This document shows positions 35,204 to 44,406 of a stretch of 64,000 nucleotides of DNA, piece by piece. The first letter of the stretch is position 1, and each line of letters opens with the position of its first letter. Made by a program: the position numbers and the translations under genes. The stretch is from DASUPK01 sp963848955 (GTDB lineage: Bacteria > Actinomycetota > Thermoleophilia > Solirubrobacterales > 70-9): positions 372,001 to 436,000 of the forward strand of contig CAWKFQ010000017.1 of the NCBI GenBank assembly GCA_963848955.1. Direction: 5' to 3'. The notes under the pieces were generated by a model, which made no database searches, was not told the DNA's origin, and saw only the letters and a list, made by a program, of their open reading frames with translations.

Positions 35204-35917
35204 TCAGGCGGTGTCGCCGGCGAGCTTCAGCCAGTTGCCGAACAGCCGCCGTGCAGTGGGATGGAGCTCCTCGGCCCGAGTCTGCAGCTCGGCGAGGAAG
35301 GCGTCGGCCCTCTCCGAGTCGAGCGCCTCGGCGAGATAGGCGCGGTACTCGGGAACCTCGGCCCATTCGCGGGCCATCTCGGGCGTGACCTCGAGGTGGA
35401 ACTGGATCCCGAAGCCGCGCTCGCCGGCCTGGAACGCCTGGGTGGCCACCGGGGAGCTCGCCAGAGCGACGGCGCCGTCTGGCAGGTCGAAGGTGTCTCC
35501 GTGCCACTGCAGCGACGGGAAGGGGTCGTCGACGCCCTCGAACAGCGGGTGCTTCCGGCCCTCGTCGGTCAGCTCCACCGGCAACAGGCCCAGCTCCGGA
35601 CTCTCCATGGTCCGGACCGGGGCGCCCAGGGCCGAGGCCAGCAGCTGCACGCCGAGGCAGACGCCGAGGAAGGGGCGGCCGTCCTCGACGACCTCACGCA
35701 CGAGGTCCTTCTCGGCGCCAAGCCAGGGATGGTCGGCGTCGTCATCGGCGCCCATCGGACCCCCCATGGCCAGCACGGCGTCGAACCCGCGCCAATCAGG
35801 AAGCGGCTCGTTCTCGTCCAGCTCGACCGCCACGGGCTCTACTCCCCGCTCGCTCATGACCTCCGAGAAGACGCCGGGCGGCTCGCAGGAGATGTGCTGA
35901 AGGACGAGTAGCCGCAT
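35204..35917 (-). CDS. Class I glutamine amidotransferase (GMP-synthase-like)
   Basis: A 237-residue single-domain triad amidotransferase. The nucleophile is in FLGVCLGVQLLASALG (Cys about residue 90), the catalytic His is in GIQFHLEVTPE and the oxyanion region is in AMGGPMGADDD. There is no synthetase domain. Such free-standing proteins act on gamma-glutamyl or related amides, and a gamma-glutamyl-hydrolase role would fit the amine clusters, although nothing in the sequence proves it. It is transcribed toward the DUF1059-like and R2lox genes. Confidence 0.83.
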   Translation of the reverse strand: MRLLVLQHISCEPPGVFSEVMSERGVEPVAVELDENEPLPDWRGFDAVLAMGGPMGADDDADHPWLGAEKDLVREVVEDGRPFLGVCLGVQLLASALGAPVRTMESPELGLLPVELTDEGRKHPLFEGVDDPFPSLQWHGDTFDLPDGAVALASSPVATQAFQAGERGFGIQFHLEVTPEMAREWAEVPEYRAYLAEALDSERADAFLAELQTRAEELHPTARRLFGNWLKLAGDTA

Positions 35918-35926
35918 CGCCTCGTG

Positions 35927-36427
35927 CTATCCCCCGTCCGGCGTGGTCGTCGCCTGCTGGCCCTTCTTCCCCTTCGGCGGGTTTGACGCGCCCACGCGCT
36001 CGTTGTTCACGTCCTCCACCTTGCCGGTGTTCGCGTCTATCTGGATCACGACGAGCTGTGTGAACCCCTGGGGGTGCAAGGCGCTCCCGATCGGGTCCGA
36101 CAGGGAGACGAACCAGAAGGGCTTCCGGTTGAGGCCCTGTCGGAGCATCCGGATCTGCGTGGACCCCGGGTCGAAGTCCACCTGCCGGTCGGCGATCGCG
36201 ATCGCCTGCTCTTTGCTGATCCGGATCTGCGACTGCTGGCAGCTCCTGGCGACGACGGCCGCCAACACCACAAGGGCGATCAGGACGAGGATACGACCCC
36301 AGGTCGGGCGAACACGGCCACTGCGACCTGACACCCACGTACCCGGGTCCGACCAGTTCGCTCGCTTTGGAGGATCCGCCACCTGGCCGAGACTACCCCG
36401 GCCGGCAGGCATCTCGCTGTCCTTCAC
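35927..36427 (-). CDS. Membrane-anchored PepSY-like protein
   Basis: A 166-residue protein with one membrane segment (ILVLIALVVLAAVVA, about residues 46-60). An extracellular part follows (ISKEQAIAIADRQVDFDPG, VVIQIDANTGKVEDVN) that matches the PepSY-type pattern. The tail is basic and low complexity. PepSY-like domains often restrain peptidases or bind surface partners. It shares direction with the two tiny membrane proteins and the ammonium transporter upstream. Confidence 0.6.
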   Translation of the reverse strand: MKDSEMPAGRGSLGQVADPPKRANWSDPGTWVSGRSGRVRPTWGRILVLIALVVLAAVVARSCQQSQIRISKEQAIAIADRQVDFDPGSTQIRMLRQGLNRKPFWFVSLSDPIGSALHPQGFTQLVVIQIDANTGKVEDVNNERVGASNPPKGKKGQQATTTPDGG

Positions 36428-36430
36428 CCG

Positions 36431-36583
36431 TCAGACGGTCGGACGGAATTCGATCCCGATGCTGGTGGCCAGCACGATGATCAAGACGATGATCACGCAG
36501 ATGACGGAGATCGCCAACATCGCGTACTCGAAGCCCTTGACGTGAGTCTGCTTGGGCGGGAATTCGATTTGCTTGCCGTTCAT
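36431..36583 (-). CDS. 50-residue single-span membrane protein
   Basis: A short gene starting MNGKQIEFPPKQTHVKGFEY, followed by a continuous hydrophobic segment (AMLAISVICVIIVLIIVLA) and ending GIEFRPTV. The hydrophobic core and tight spacing (two bases before the next gene, four after the previous) argue that it is real. It may be an accessory subunit of the ammonium transporter region. No family is recognised. Confidence 0.6.
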   Translation of the reverse strand: MNGKQIEFPPKQTHVKGFEYAMLAISVICVIIVLIIVLATSIGIEFRPTV

Positions 36584-36584
36584 C

Positions 36585-36887
36585 TCAGCGTCCTTCCCGG
36601 CTGGCCGCCCGCCTGTTGGCGACGTATCTGCTCAGGCGCCTGTTCTCATAGACGACCCACCCGATCAAGACGGCGATCGTGACGAAGATGCCGATGTACG
36701 TCAGCGCGTAGTAGGCGCCGTTCGCTCCACTGCCATCCGGCCCGTAGACGGTCCCGGACCCGAAGGTCATGAACCCGGCACAGTCCTTGTAGTTCGCCTG
36801 CAGGATGAAGTCCAAGGAGTCATCGGCCGGGATTGCGCCCGAGTTGTGCGTGACACAGCTGGGGGCACTGTCGATTATCGCCGGCAT
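36585..36887 (-). CDS. 100-residue small membrane protein downstream of amt
   Basis: The protein has a soluble N-terminal half with two cysteines (SAPSCVTHNSG, NYKDCAGFM) that could form a disulphide outside the cell. One membrane segment (ALTYIGIFVTIAVLIGWVVY) and a basic tail (RLSRYVANRRAASREGR) follow. It lies about 50 bases after the transporter stop. The pairing with amt suggests an accessory or regulatory role, but I recognise no family. Confidence 0.6.
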   Translation of the reverse strand: MPAIIDSAPSCVTHNSGAIPADDSLDFILQANYKDCAGFMTFGSGTVYGPDGSGANGAYYALTYIGIFVTIAVLIGWVVYENRRLSRYVANRRAASREGR

Positions 36888-36939
36888 CAGTCCTCCTCGC
36901 CAATCGCGTCGACTCTACTCTCACTGGCTCCGCGTGCGG

Positions 36940-38268
36940 TCATCTCACCAGGTCCCTGGCCGCCTCACGCTGGACCTGGTCGGCAGGGGTTCGCGTCTCC
37001 CCATCGGGCTCGATCAGCAGATCCTCCGCATGGGCGAACTCCGGCACGTGGATGTCATATCGGTACTCGGCCGCATCGAGCCCGTCGAGCTCCACCTCGG
37101 GCGGCACCCGCAGCAGGTTGAACTGTTTCAGGATCTTGGCCGCGACCCACCCAGAGAGGAAGCCCAGGGGCAGGAAGGTCGCCAGGCCCAGTAGCTGACC
37201 CCAAATGGAGCTGTCCACGTTGTTGAGACCGGTTGGATAGCCGGCGGCGAACACACCGACCCAGATGATTCCCAGGAAGCCCGAATAGCCGTGGACGGCG
37301 ACCGCCCCGACCACGTCGTCGACGCGCATCTTCTCCTCGATCCAGGTTCCGACGTAGACGACGGTGCCTCCTGTGATCATGGCGAGCAGGTAGCCGAGGG
37401 TCGGGGCGTAGACGTCGGCTCCCGCCGAGACACCGATCACTCCCGCGAGTCCGCCGGAAACGGTCCAGAATGGATCGCCCCGGCTGGTGAAGTAGGCGCC
37501 GGTGAAGCCACCCGCGAAGCCGAAGGTGATGATCATCGCGATCGAGCCGAGCGTGGTGGGGCTGAGGTAGATGTTCGCCCAGCCGGGGAATGCAGTTGAT
37601 GCGATCACCAGGCAGGCGGCGTAGAACCCATAGAAACCGGTGAAGATCAGCATCAGCCCCATCAGCGTCATGTGGATGTTGTGAGGTCTGAAGGTCCTTG
37701 CCAGGCCGTCCTTCGTGTATTTGCCTATTCGTGGCCCGAGGTTGAATAAGACCCCCAGCGTGAACGCTCCCGAAACGCCGTGCACGACGGCTGAGGCGAT
37801 CGAGTCGTGGAAGCCGAATCGGAGCGTCATCCAGCCGCCGGCGCTCCAGCCCCACGCCGCATCCAGCATCCAGACGACCGAGCCGAGCAGGCAGGCCAGC
37901 ACGAGATAGGCCGAGAGCCGAACCCGCTCCAGCAGCGACCCAGACATGATCGACGCGGTGGTCCAGGAGAACAGGAGGAAGGCCAGGAAGAAGACCAGGT
38001 TGATGTTGTTCGTCAGGTTCGGCCCGAAGGTGTCGGACCACGGGATCCCGCTCTGACAGGTGACGCTGGTGAAGTCGGCGCTGTTCGGCCCAATCGGCGG
38101 GATTCCGGGCTGGTTACAGCTGTAGACCCACCAGCCGATGTAGTACATGGTGGGCGTGACCACCGCAATCGTCAGGATGTTCTTCATCGCGGTCGCCAGG
38201 GCGTTCTTGCGACGCGCGACGCCCGTCTCGTAGGTCATGAAGCCCACGTGGATGAGCCACATGAGCAC
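36940..38268 (-). CDS. amt: Ammonium (methylammonium) transporter, Amt family
   Basis: A polytopic transporter with about 11 membrane segments. It has GFMTYETGVARRKNALATAM at the first helix pair, DSIASAVVHGVSGAFTLGVL with the pore His, and GAVAVHGYSGFLGIIWVGVF with the second pore His. The frame is open about 35 codons further upstream (DSAILGEQFYFFTVVLMW) without an obvious start, so 38268 is probably an internal GTG. The true start is near 38370 and may be hidden by a base error. Amt proteins also carry methylammonium, which would feed the gmaS-like pathway. Confidence 0.88.
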   Translation of the reverse strand: MLMWLIHVGFMTYETGVARRKNALATAMKNILTIAVVTPTMYYIGWWVYSCNQPGIPPIGPNSADFTSVTCQSGIPWSDTFGPNLTNNINLVFFLAFLLFSWTTASIMSGSLLERVRLSAYLVLACLLGSVVWMLDAAWGWSAGGWMTLRFGFHDSIASAVVHGVSGAFTLGVLFNLGPRIGKYTKDGLARTFRPHNIHMTLMGLMLIFTGFYGFYAACLVIASTAFPGWANIYLSPTTLGSIAMIITFGFAGGFTGAYFTSRGDPFWTVSGGLAGVIGVSAGADVYAPTLGYLLAMITGGTVVYVGTWIEEKMRVDDVVGAVAVHGYSGFLGIIWVGVFAAGYPTGLNNVDSSIWGQLLGLATFLPLGFLSGWVAAKILKQFNLLRVPPEVELDGLDAAEYRYDIHVPEFAHAEDLLIEPDGETRTPADQVQREAARDLVR

Positions 38269-38582
38269 GACCGTGAAGAAGTAGAACTGCTCGCCCAGGA
38301 TCGCGCTGTCCAGCGTCTGCGCGTCCTGGATCTGCGTCAGCGGATCAGGTGCAACCTGGGCGATAGGAGTCGATCATTGCCGGCCGTGTCCCTCCCAGAA
38401 AGGCGCCTCGACTCGCGCGGCCGCGACACAGGCTTCGAGCAGCGCAACTTATCTTCCCCGCAAGCCTCCCTCAATAGGCAAAGCCCACACATTTCGCCGC
38501 GCACGAGGGTAGGGTTCGCACATAGGCTGGCCGCCGGACGCGATTAGATCCGCGCCGGCGGGGAGAGGAACGGAGGGTTTGC

Positions 38583-40396
38583 TTGACTGTTAAGTCGGAC
38601 CAGGGCCTGAGCCACGAGCGCCCTGCGGGCGCGCCAGCGGGAGACCGAGACGCTGTACGCGGTCATCCAGACCGTCTCTTCCTCGCTCGATCTCGACCGC
38701 GTCCTGGGTGGGATCGTCGACATCGCAACCGACGCGACGGGCTGCCACGCCTGCTTCATCTACTTCCTGGAGGCCGACCGGTTGGTGTTGCGGGCCGCCT
38801 CGCCGCGCTACGCGCCGTTCGTCGGCAAGGTCGACCTCGGCGTAGACGAGGGCCTCGCCGGCTGGGTTGCCCGCACGAAGACCCCGGAGTTCATCCCCGA
38901 GGACGCGATGTCGGATCCGCGGATGAAGTACGTGCCCGAGCTGGAGGAGGAGCGCTTCCAGTCGATGGTCGCGGTCCCGATCCTGGCGAAGTCCGGCGCC
39001 GTGATCGGGGTCGTCGTCCTGCACACAGCGGCGCCCCGCGAATTCGACGATGACGTGCTCAATTTCCTCCTCAACACGGCGTCGCTGGTGGCCGGAGCGA
39101 TCGAGAACGCCCAGCTCTACGAGGAGACGCGCCGGCGGGTGCAGGCGCTGACCACGCTCACCGAGCTGAGCCAGGCGCTCGCCGCGGTCACCCGGAGAGA
39201 GGACTCAACGAGACCGTCACGCGTGGCGCCCGTGAGCTGCTGGCGCCGGCGAGTGCCAGATCTATCGCCTTGACGCCCAAGCTGACCAGCTGGTGCTCGC
39301 GCGGCTCCGACCCCAAGCGCGCGGCCGACACCGAGTCCCCGCCCGGAGGGGACCAGCCTGGTGCTCGACCTGATGCGGCGCGCAAACGGCCACGGCCGCG
39401 GCAGGGGGTCGCCGAGCGGCGCGAACCCTCTGGCCCGACGTCGACGAGGACGCGCTGCTGCTCGCCCCACTCGTCGCCGGCGATGAACAGCTGGGCATCA
39501 TCTGCTGCCTCGCCAAGGACAGGCAGTTCGGCCCGGAGGACGCGGAGCTGCTCGCCGCCGTGGCCAACCAGACCGCCGTTGGACTGAAGAAGTCCGAGCT
39601 GATCGAGCGCCTGACCGCGGAGAACCTGGTCAAGGACATGTTCGACGCGCTCGCGGCAGGCTCGGTGGAAGCTGCGGAGGCAAAGGCGAGTGAGGCTGGG
39701 TGCGACCTGAGTCAGCCGCACCTCTTCGTGCACGTTGAGCGGGCGTCCGGAGCGCCGTGGAGGGCCGCGTCTGGTCGGCATTGGCCGCTGCCGGCTGGAG
39801 ACGCAGCTTCGCCGGCTGGGCTCACGTGCGTTCCTCGACTCCCGGCCCGACCGGCTGCGCGCGCTGGCGCTCGCTGGCGAACGGCAATGGTGATGCGGTC
39901 GAGCGGGTGCGGGCCGCATGCGAGCCGCTGGGCCGCGAAGCGGGACTGGTCGTCGGCCTGAGCGAGGTCGACCGCGGTGGGACAAGCGCCCGGAGGCGGA
40001 TGCGCGAGGCCGCAGATGCTGCCCGAATCGGTAGATCGCTGGTGGCTGAGGGCGGCGCTGTCTCCTACGAGCAGCTCGGTGCTTATCGGTATCTGGTGCA
40101 CCTCGAGCTCGACGAGGCGCCTCGCGACCGTTACCGCCAGTCCGTGGAGAAGCTGATCGAGTACGACCGCCGGCGCAACGCGCTGCCTGGTCGACACGCT
40201 CGAGCGGTTCCTCGCCGACCGCGGCAGGATCACTTCCACGCCCGCGCGCTGTTCGTTCATCCGAACACCGTTCGCCAGCGGCTCGAGCGCATCGAGCGCG
40301 TCGCCGGACCTGGACCTGTAGAGCGAGGACCTGCTGTCGCTCGAGCTCGCCCTGAAGCTGGTGCGCTTGCACCGGGTGCGGGCGGAGCAGGACTAG
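38583..40396 (+). CDS. GAF-domain PucR/CdaR-type transcriptional regulator (several frameshifts)
   Basis: Segments in alternating frames add up to about 600 residues. GAF domain 1 reads LYAVIQTVSSSLDLDRVLGG and FQSMVAVPILAKSGAVIGVV. GAF domain 2 reads DALLLAPLVAGDEQLGIICC and LLAAVANQTAVGLKKSELI. A degraded central region and a C-terminal PucR-type helix-turn-helix (FVHPNTVRQRLERIERV, then LLSLELALKLVRLH) follow. Shifts occur near 38620, 39200, 39250, 39400, 39770, 40190 and 40230. That many could mean true decay or poor sequence. It is divergent from amt and may respond to nitrogen or redox signals. Confidence 0.65.
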
Positions 40397-40623
40397 CGGA
40401 TGACCCTACGCGGCGCGGCGCGGGTCCGCCGGATCAGAAACCAGATCCAGAAGAGCGCGAAGCCGAGAATGTTCAGGATGAACACCAACAGCACCCACCA
40501 CGCTTTCCAGAGGAACTGCAGGTCCTGCTCCTTCCACAACTCGTATCCCGTCAGGTAGCACATGATCAGGAGGCAGATCAGGAGGAACGGGGGGGCGGCG
40601 CCGGTGAGCAGGAAGAGGACCAT
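40393..40623 (-). CDS. 76-residue two-span membrane protein
   Basis: It starts MVLFLLTGAAPPFLLICLLI, has a second hydrophobic segment (WWVLLVFILNILGFALFWIW) and a basic end (LIRRTRAAPRRVIR). The WxxLxFILNIxGFxLFWxWFL pattern resembles the PLDc_N-type membrane anchor found alone in many actinobacteria. The function is unknown. Confidence 0.6.
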   Translation of the reverse strand: MVLFLLTGAAPPFLLICLLIMCYLTGYELWKEQDLQFLWKAWWVLLVFILNILGFALFWIWFLIRRTRAAPRRVIR

Positions 40624-40681
40624 CGCGCGGCATTCTATGGCCGGTATTCCGCCGGCGATGGCCGCGTCGGCGGGCAGGCCG

Positions 40682-41366
40682 ATGACGATTCGCGCAAAGC
40701 TCTACGCGGCCATCCTCCTCACGATCCTCGGCCCGCTCGCGACGACGGCCGTCGCGCTTAATGGGATGGGGCAGATGGGCGACAGCTTCGACGATGTGGA
40801 TGCGCGCGCCAGGGACGAGGCGCTCGCCCGCGAGATCAAGTTCGGGGTGACCGACATGAACGGCTGGCAGACGGCCTACGGTTACGACGGCGGGCGCTCG
40901 CGGCCGCGATTCGTCCGTTCGGCGGCGACGCTCAGGCGGAATCTCGAGCAAGCGACAAACACCTCACCAGCCGCGCGAACGCGCGCTGCTCGGCCGAGCT
41001 TCAGTCCGGAGTTCGGGGGCTTCATGGCCCTGGACGTGATTGCCTGGCGCGCCCTCCAGGCGGGCGACGAACAGCGCACGAAGCAGATCCTCCTCGGGCC
41101 CGAGATGTGCGCTTCGAGGCGATGGCGCGCGACGGCCGAACGCGCTGGCCGCGCTACGAGACGGCAGCTCGCCGAGGCCGCGACCGCGCGTTCGACGACG
41201 CGCGAGACGAGGCCCGCCGCCGGATGATCGCCGTCGCGCTCGGCGCCGGCCTCGTGATCATCCTGCTTCTGTTCGCGGCGAACGACGTCGCCCGGATGGC
41301 GCTCGAGGGAGAGCGCCGCGACGCGGCAAGCCACGGCTCGAGAACGGGTGGCGGGAGGATTCATGA
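40682..41366 (+). CDS. Two-span membrane sensor-like protein (frameshifted)
   Basis: It starts MTIRAKLYAAILLTILGPLA, a typical sensor first membrane helix. A helical extracytoplasmic part follows (MGDSFDDVDARARDEALARE, then ALQAGDEQRTKQILLGPEM). A second helix MIAVALGAGLVIILLLF and a short tail (RLENGWREDS) end it. This resembles the sensory half of a chemoreceptor or kinase without the signalling domain. The frame changes near 40960, 41110 and 41330. Its TGA overlaps the ATG of the antiporter, so the two are coupled and it may sense conditions for transport. Confidence 0.5.
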
Positions 41367-42613
41367 CCCGCGACGTGCTTCTGACGCTCAGCATGATGCT
41401 CGAGCGCGGCGCTGGCGGCGCGATTCCTTGCCAGCCTCGCTGCGCGATTCCCGAGATCCTGCTCCTGGTGGCCTTCGGCGCTCTGCTCGGGCCCTCGATC
41501 CTCGACGTGGTCGACGTGCCCTTCGACTCGATCGGCGCGCAGCTGCATGTTCACGCTCGGGGTCTCGATGATCCTCTTCTACGGGGGGCTCAACCTCTCG
41601 TTCGGCGTCCTCCGCCAGGTCTGGGTCGGGCTCGGGCTGCTCGTCCTCCCGGGGGTGATCCTGACGGCGGCGGTCACCGGCGCGGCCGCGCATCTTGTCT
41701 TCGGCCTGTCCTGGACCGCGGCGCTGCTCATGGGAGCAGTGCTATCGCCCACCGATCCAGCCATCCTGATACCGCTGTTCGTCCGCTCCCGCCTCAGGCC
41801 GAAGGTGGCCGAGACGGTGGTGGCGGAGTCCGCTTTCAACGATCCCACCGGGGCGATCCTTGCACTGGCGCTGGCGGGCGTGCTGGTCAGCGGCGGCGGC
41901 TCGGTGGGGATCCTGTCGCCGACTTCCTCGGTCGATCTCGCGATCAGCACCGTCATCGGGATCGTCGCCGGCGTGCTCCTCTCCGCCACGGTCTCGAGCC
42001 ATCGCGCGGGAATCTGGCGCGAGTCGTCGGGAGCGGCCGCCCTGATGGTCGTCACGATCAGCTACTTCTCGCTCGACTCCGCCGGCGGCAGCGGCTACCT
42101 GGGTGCCTTCCTCGCCGGCCTGATCGCGGCGAACATGGAACACATGGGACTGGAGATGCAGCCGGAGCATGAGCGGGAGATGCGCGATTCGCCGCCAATA
42201 CGGCCGACCTGGTCACGTTCTTCGTCTTCCTGGTCCTGGGTGCCAACATCCCGTTCGGTGTGCTCGGGGAGAATCTGCTCCGGCGATTGCTGTGATCGGC
42301 GTGTTGGTCCTGGTGGCGCGGCCACTTGATGGTGCTCGCCTGTACCCGGCCGGACCGGCGCGGAGCCTGGACGTCGCGTGAGATCGCGTTTCTCTGCTGG
42401 ACCCGCGAGACGGGGGTCGTGCCGGCGGCTCTGGTGGGAGTCCTGGCCGGGCTTGGTGTGCCGAACATCGACACCTACGCGAGCGTTGTCGCGCTGGCGA
42501 TCATCATGACTCTGGTCCTGCAGGCGCTTCCTGCCGGGTGGCTCGCCAACAGGCTGGGTCTGCTGGATGGTCCGGCACCCGTTACGCCCGAACTCGACCC
42601 GTCCCCGCCCTGA
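41363..42613 (+). CDS. CPA1-type Na+/H+ (cation:proton) antiporter (frameshifted)
   Basis: Membrane antiporter of about 415 residues. A GGGAGG ribosome site precedes MTRDVLLTLSMML. Conserved regions are IPEILLLVAFGALLGPSILD, LFYGGLNLSFGVLRQVW, GAVLSPTDPAILIPLFVRS and VAESAFNDPTGAILALALAG with the ND ion-binding pair. A late segment is WTRETGVVPAALVGVLAGLG. Shifts lie near 41410, 41545, 42190, 42290 and 42335. The sensor-like gene upstream is coupled by an ATGA overlap. Confidence 0.72.
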
Positions 42614-42643
42614 GCGGCCGGGCCTCCGGAGAGCACCAATTCG

Positions 42644-42668
42644 CTGATGGGCTATGCAGGGATCGAAC
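42644..42668 (-). repeat. Partial copy of the tRNA-Lys 3' end, att-like
   Basis: Twenty-five bases match the 3' end (T-arm and acceptor strand plus flank) of the tRNA-Lys gene at 43394-43418, with two mismatches and in the same orientation. The rest of a tRNA is not recognisable here. A copy of a tRNA 3' end on the 3' side of the intact gene is the usual footprint of integration at a tRNA. Together they enclose the second repeat-protein gene. Confidence 0.5.
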
Positions 42669-42755
42669 GCCCACGCACCCGGCCACGGTCCCTAAGGACG
42701 GCGCGCGCCGGTCAGTGGGACGGTGACCTCAGCTCCGGCTGCAAAAACCAGGGCC

Positions 42756-42785
42756 CTACTCGGACAGACCGGCAGCTTCGACCGC
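42756..42785 (-). pseudogene. 3' remnant of an NTF2/SnoaL-like gene
   Basis: Directly after the TAG of the repeat-protein gene (minus strand) comes GCG and then codons for VEAAGLSE and a stop. This is the invariant C-terminus and junction of the NTF2-like array genes. No body of the gene remains. A more decayed version follows the first repeat-protein gene near 4680-4707. Confidence 0.6.
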
Positions 42786-43127
42786 CTAGTCCTTTGAGGG
42801 CGGCGGCTCCGGCTCTCTCGGGGTTACGCCCGGACCCGGAGCCTCGTGGTCCTGCTCCATCTCGTGCTCGCGCGCCTCGAGGTTCTCCACGGGGTCCTCT
42901 ACCTCGTGGGGAGGCGGCGGCTCCGGCTCTCTCGGGGTCACGCCCGGACCCGGAGCCTCGTGGTCCTGCTCCATCTCGTGCTCGCGCTCCTCGAGGTTCT
43001 CCACGGGGTCCTTTACCTCGTTGGGAGGCGGCTGCTCCGGCTCTCTCGGGGTTATGCCCGGCTCCGGAGCCTGGTGGGCCTGCTCCTTCTCGTGCTCGGC
43101 CGGGTCGTCCTTGTCCTTTTTGCTCAT
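42786..43127 (-). CDS. Acidic proline/glutamate-rich 38-residue-repeat protein, copy 2
   Basis: A 113-residue paralogue of the protein at 4708-5049. It has the same start MSKKDKDDPAEHEKEQAHQ, two full and one partial repeats (APGPGVTPREPE, PPPHEVEDPVENLEARE, HEMEQDHE) and the same end PPSKD. Repeats differ from those of copy 1 in a common way (EQDHEAPGPGV), so repeats are homogenised within each gene. It is probably disordered, soluble and of unknown function. The surrounding sequence is also duplicated, and a tRNA-Lys gene lies 270 bases upstream. Confidence 0.65.
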   Translation of the reverse strand: MSKKDKDDPAEHEKEQAHQAPEPGITPREPEQPPPNEVKDPVENLEEREHEMEQDHEAPGPGVTPREPEPPPPHEVEDPVENLEAREHEMEQDHEAPGPGVTPREPEPPPSKD

Positions 43128-43250
43128 CGTCTGCCTTTCGGTCAGCTCGGGGATCGACGCATCGAATATTAGGACCTGGCTTGTCCCACTTCCTGGCCTT
43201 TACCAAAGCCGGGTCCCTAGCCCCGGCCCTTGCCTTCTCAGGTCAAATCC
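43128..43250 (-). repeat. Duplicated leader of the repeat-protein gene
   Basis: This matches 5050-5170 with scattered substitutions, including the GTCTGCCTTTCGGTCAGCTC start, an AATATTAGGACCTGG block and CTTGCCTTCTCAGGTCA. It marks the left-over extent of the duplication. It probably holds the promoter. Confidence 0.6.
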
Positions 43251-43252
43251 CG

Positions 43253-43330
43253 CCTACTCCCGCAGCCGCGCAGTATCTCTTGATGGAGTACCGCTTTTCC
43301 ATGCAAAGCAGCGGTGCTGCTTTTCGTCCA
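43253..43330 (-). promoter_or_regulatory. Orphan copy of the NTF2-array promoter with two decayed palindromes
   Basis: The gene end CTACTCCCGCAG (plus strand), normally the end of an NTF2-like gene, is joined directly to GCAGTATCTC, normally found before such a gene. The gene body is therefore missing. Beyond it lie two imperfect palindromes, CCGCTTTTCCATGCAAAGCA (43291-43310) and GCTGCTTTTCGTCC. It appears to be a promoter whose gene was deleted. Confidence 0.5.
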
Positions 43331-43397
43331 CGGTGGGATTTCGCGCGATGCCGACCCGTGCCGCGAACGAAACCCAGCCGTAGCGGGGCTTTCCTGA

Positions 43398-43470
43398 TGG
43401 GCCGTGCAGGGATCGAACCTGCGACCTTGAGATTAAGAGTCTCCTGCTCTACCAGCTGAGCTAACGGCCC
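43398..43470 (-). tRNA. tRNA-Lys (CTT)
   Basis: Read on the minus strand, the 73-base gene has acceptor arms GGGCCGT/ACGGCCC, a D-arm GCTCAGCTGGTAGAGC, anticodon loop CTCTTAA with CTT, and T-arm GCAGGTTCGATCCCTGC. The first anticodon-stem pair is a G-A mismatch. CCA is not encoded. The discriminator base is A. Confidence 0.93.
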
Positions 43471-43494
43471 GGTGGGGGCGAAATTATAGGAAGG

Positions 43495-44372
43495 GCTGCG
43501 AGTGACGCTAGAGGCCGCCGGCCTGCCGAGGCCGCTGAGCGGATTGCCGCCACCGGCGCCGCGCCGGCGCCGGCGCCGGCGCCCTGGGACTTCTGCTGCT
43601 GCTTGGTGAGCTGCTGGACGCCGTCTGGAGCTGCTGGCCGAGCTGCTTGATCGAGCTCAGCTGCTGGTCGATCGTGGAGGCGTCGCTCCCGCTTGCGCCC
43701 TGCTTGGCGGCTTCGCGACCGCCTGATCGCCGCGCCTGGGTCTCGCCGGCGAGATAGAGGTACTGGGCGAGTTTGCGTAGACGTTCGCGGTCGCCTTGTT
43801 GGGCTGAGCAGGCGATCCGTATCTGCTGGGCCTGGCCGCGCGTTCAGTTCCGCGAGCGTCGACGCGCCGCCGTGCAGCTGTCCGGTGAGCGGTCGTCGCG
43901 CTGGTGCCTCGGTGAAGTCCGCGTTGGGCGAGGACGAAGTAGGCTGTTAGGCGATCGAGTGCCGGTCGCCTGGTTCGGGCTTGCCGCCGCTCGCCTTCAC
44001 GTACTTCGGTCCAGGCGTCGGTGCTCTGCTGCAGCTGCTGCTCGCCGTCGCTGGTCAGCGACTGCTGGCCCGTGTCCTGTCGACCTGGATCCCGCGTTGC
44101 CGGCCTGGTAGTGGAGCTGGACCAGCTGCGCGAGCGCCGCCGTGTCGTTCGGGTTCGACGGCGAGTCTGCTCCTGGGCCGCATTGATGTCGTCGTCGAAG
44201 GCAGTTGCGGCTCGCCGCCGCCCCCGCCTCCGAAGAGGTCGCTGAAGCTGAAGCCGCCCCCGCCGGTGCCGACGCCGAGGAAGACGAAGCTGATCGCGAA
44301 GATCGCGGCGAGGGCGCCGAAGACCACGCGGATGACGCGGCGGCGGCCTGGGCTCTGTAGGTCGAAAAGCAC
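43495..44372 (-). pseudogene. TPR-like membrane-anchored protein, heavily frameshifted
   Basis: It begins MLFDLQSPGRRRVIRVVFGA, with a membrane helix (LAAIFAISFVFLGVG) and a glycine-rich linker (FSDLFGGGGGG). Fragments in all three frames then recall a tetratricopeptide-type protein (AFDDDINAAQE, NPNDTAALAQLVQLHYQAGN, QSTDAWTK, LAQYLYLAGETQA, STIDQQLSSIKQLGQQL). At least six shifts are needed, more than in neighbours, so real decay is possible. It is just upstream of tRNA-Lys and in line after tatC. Confidence 0.5.
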
Positions 44373-44406
44373 GGCGCTGAAGCGTAGAGGGTCGGTGTAA
44401 GCGAGC

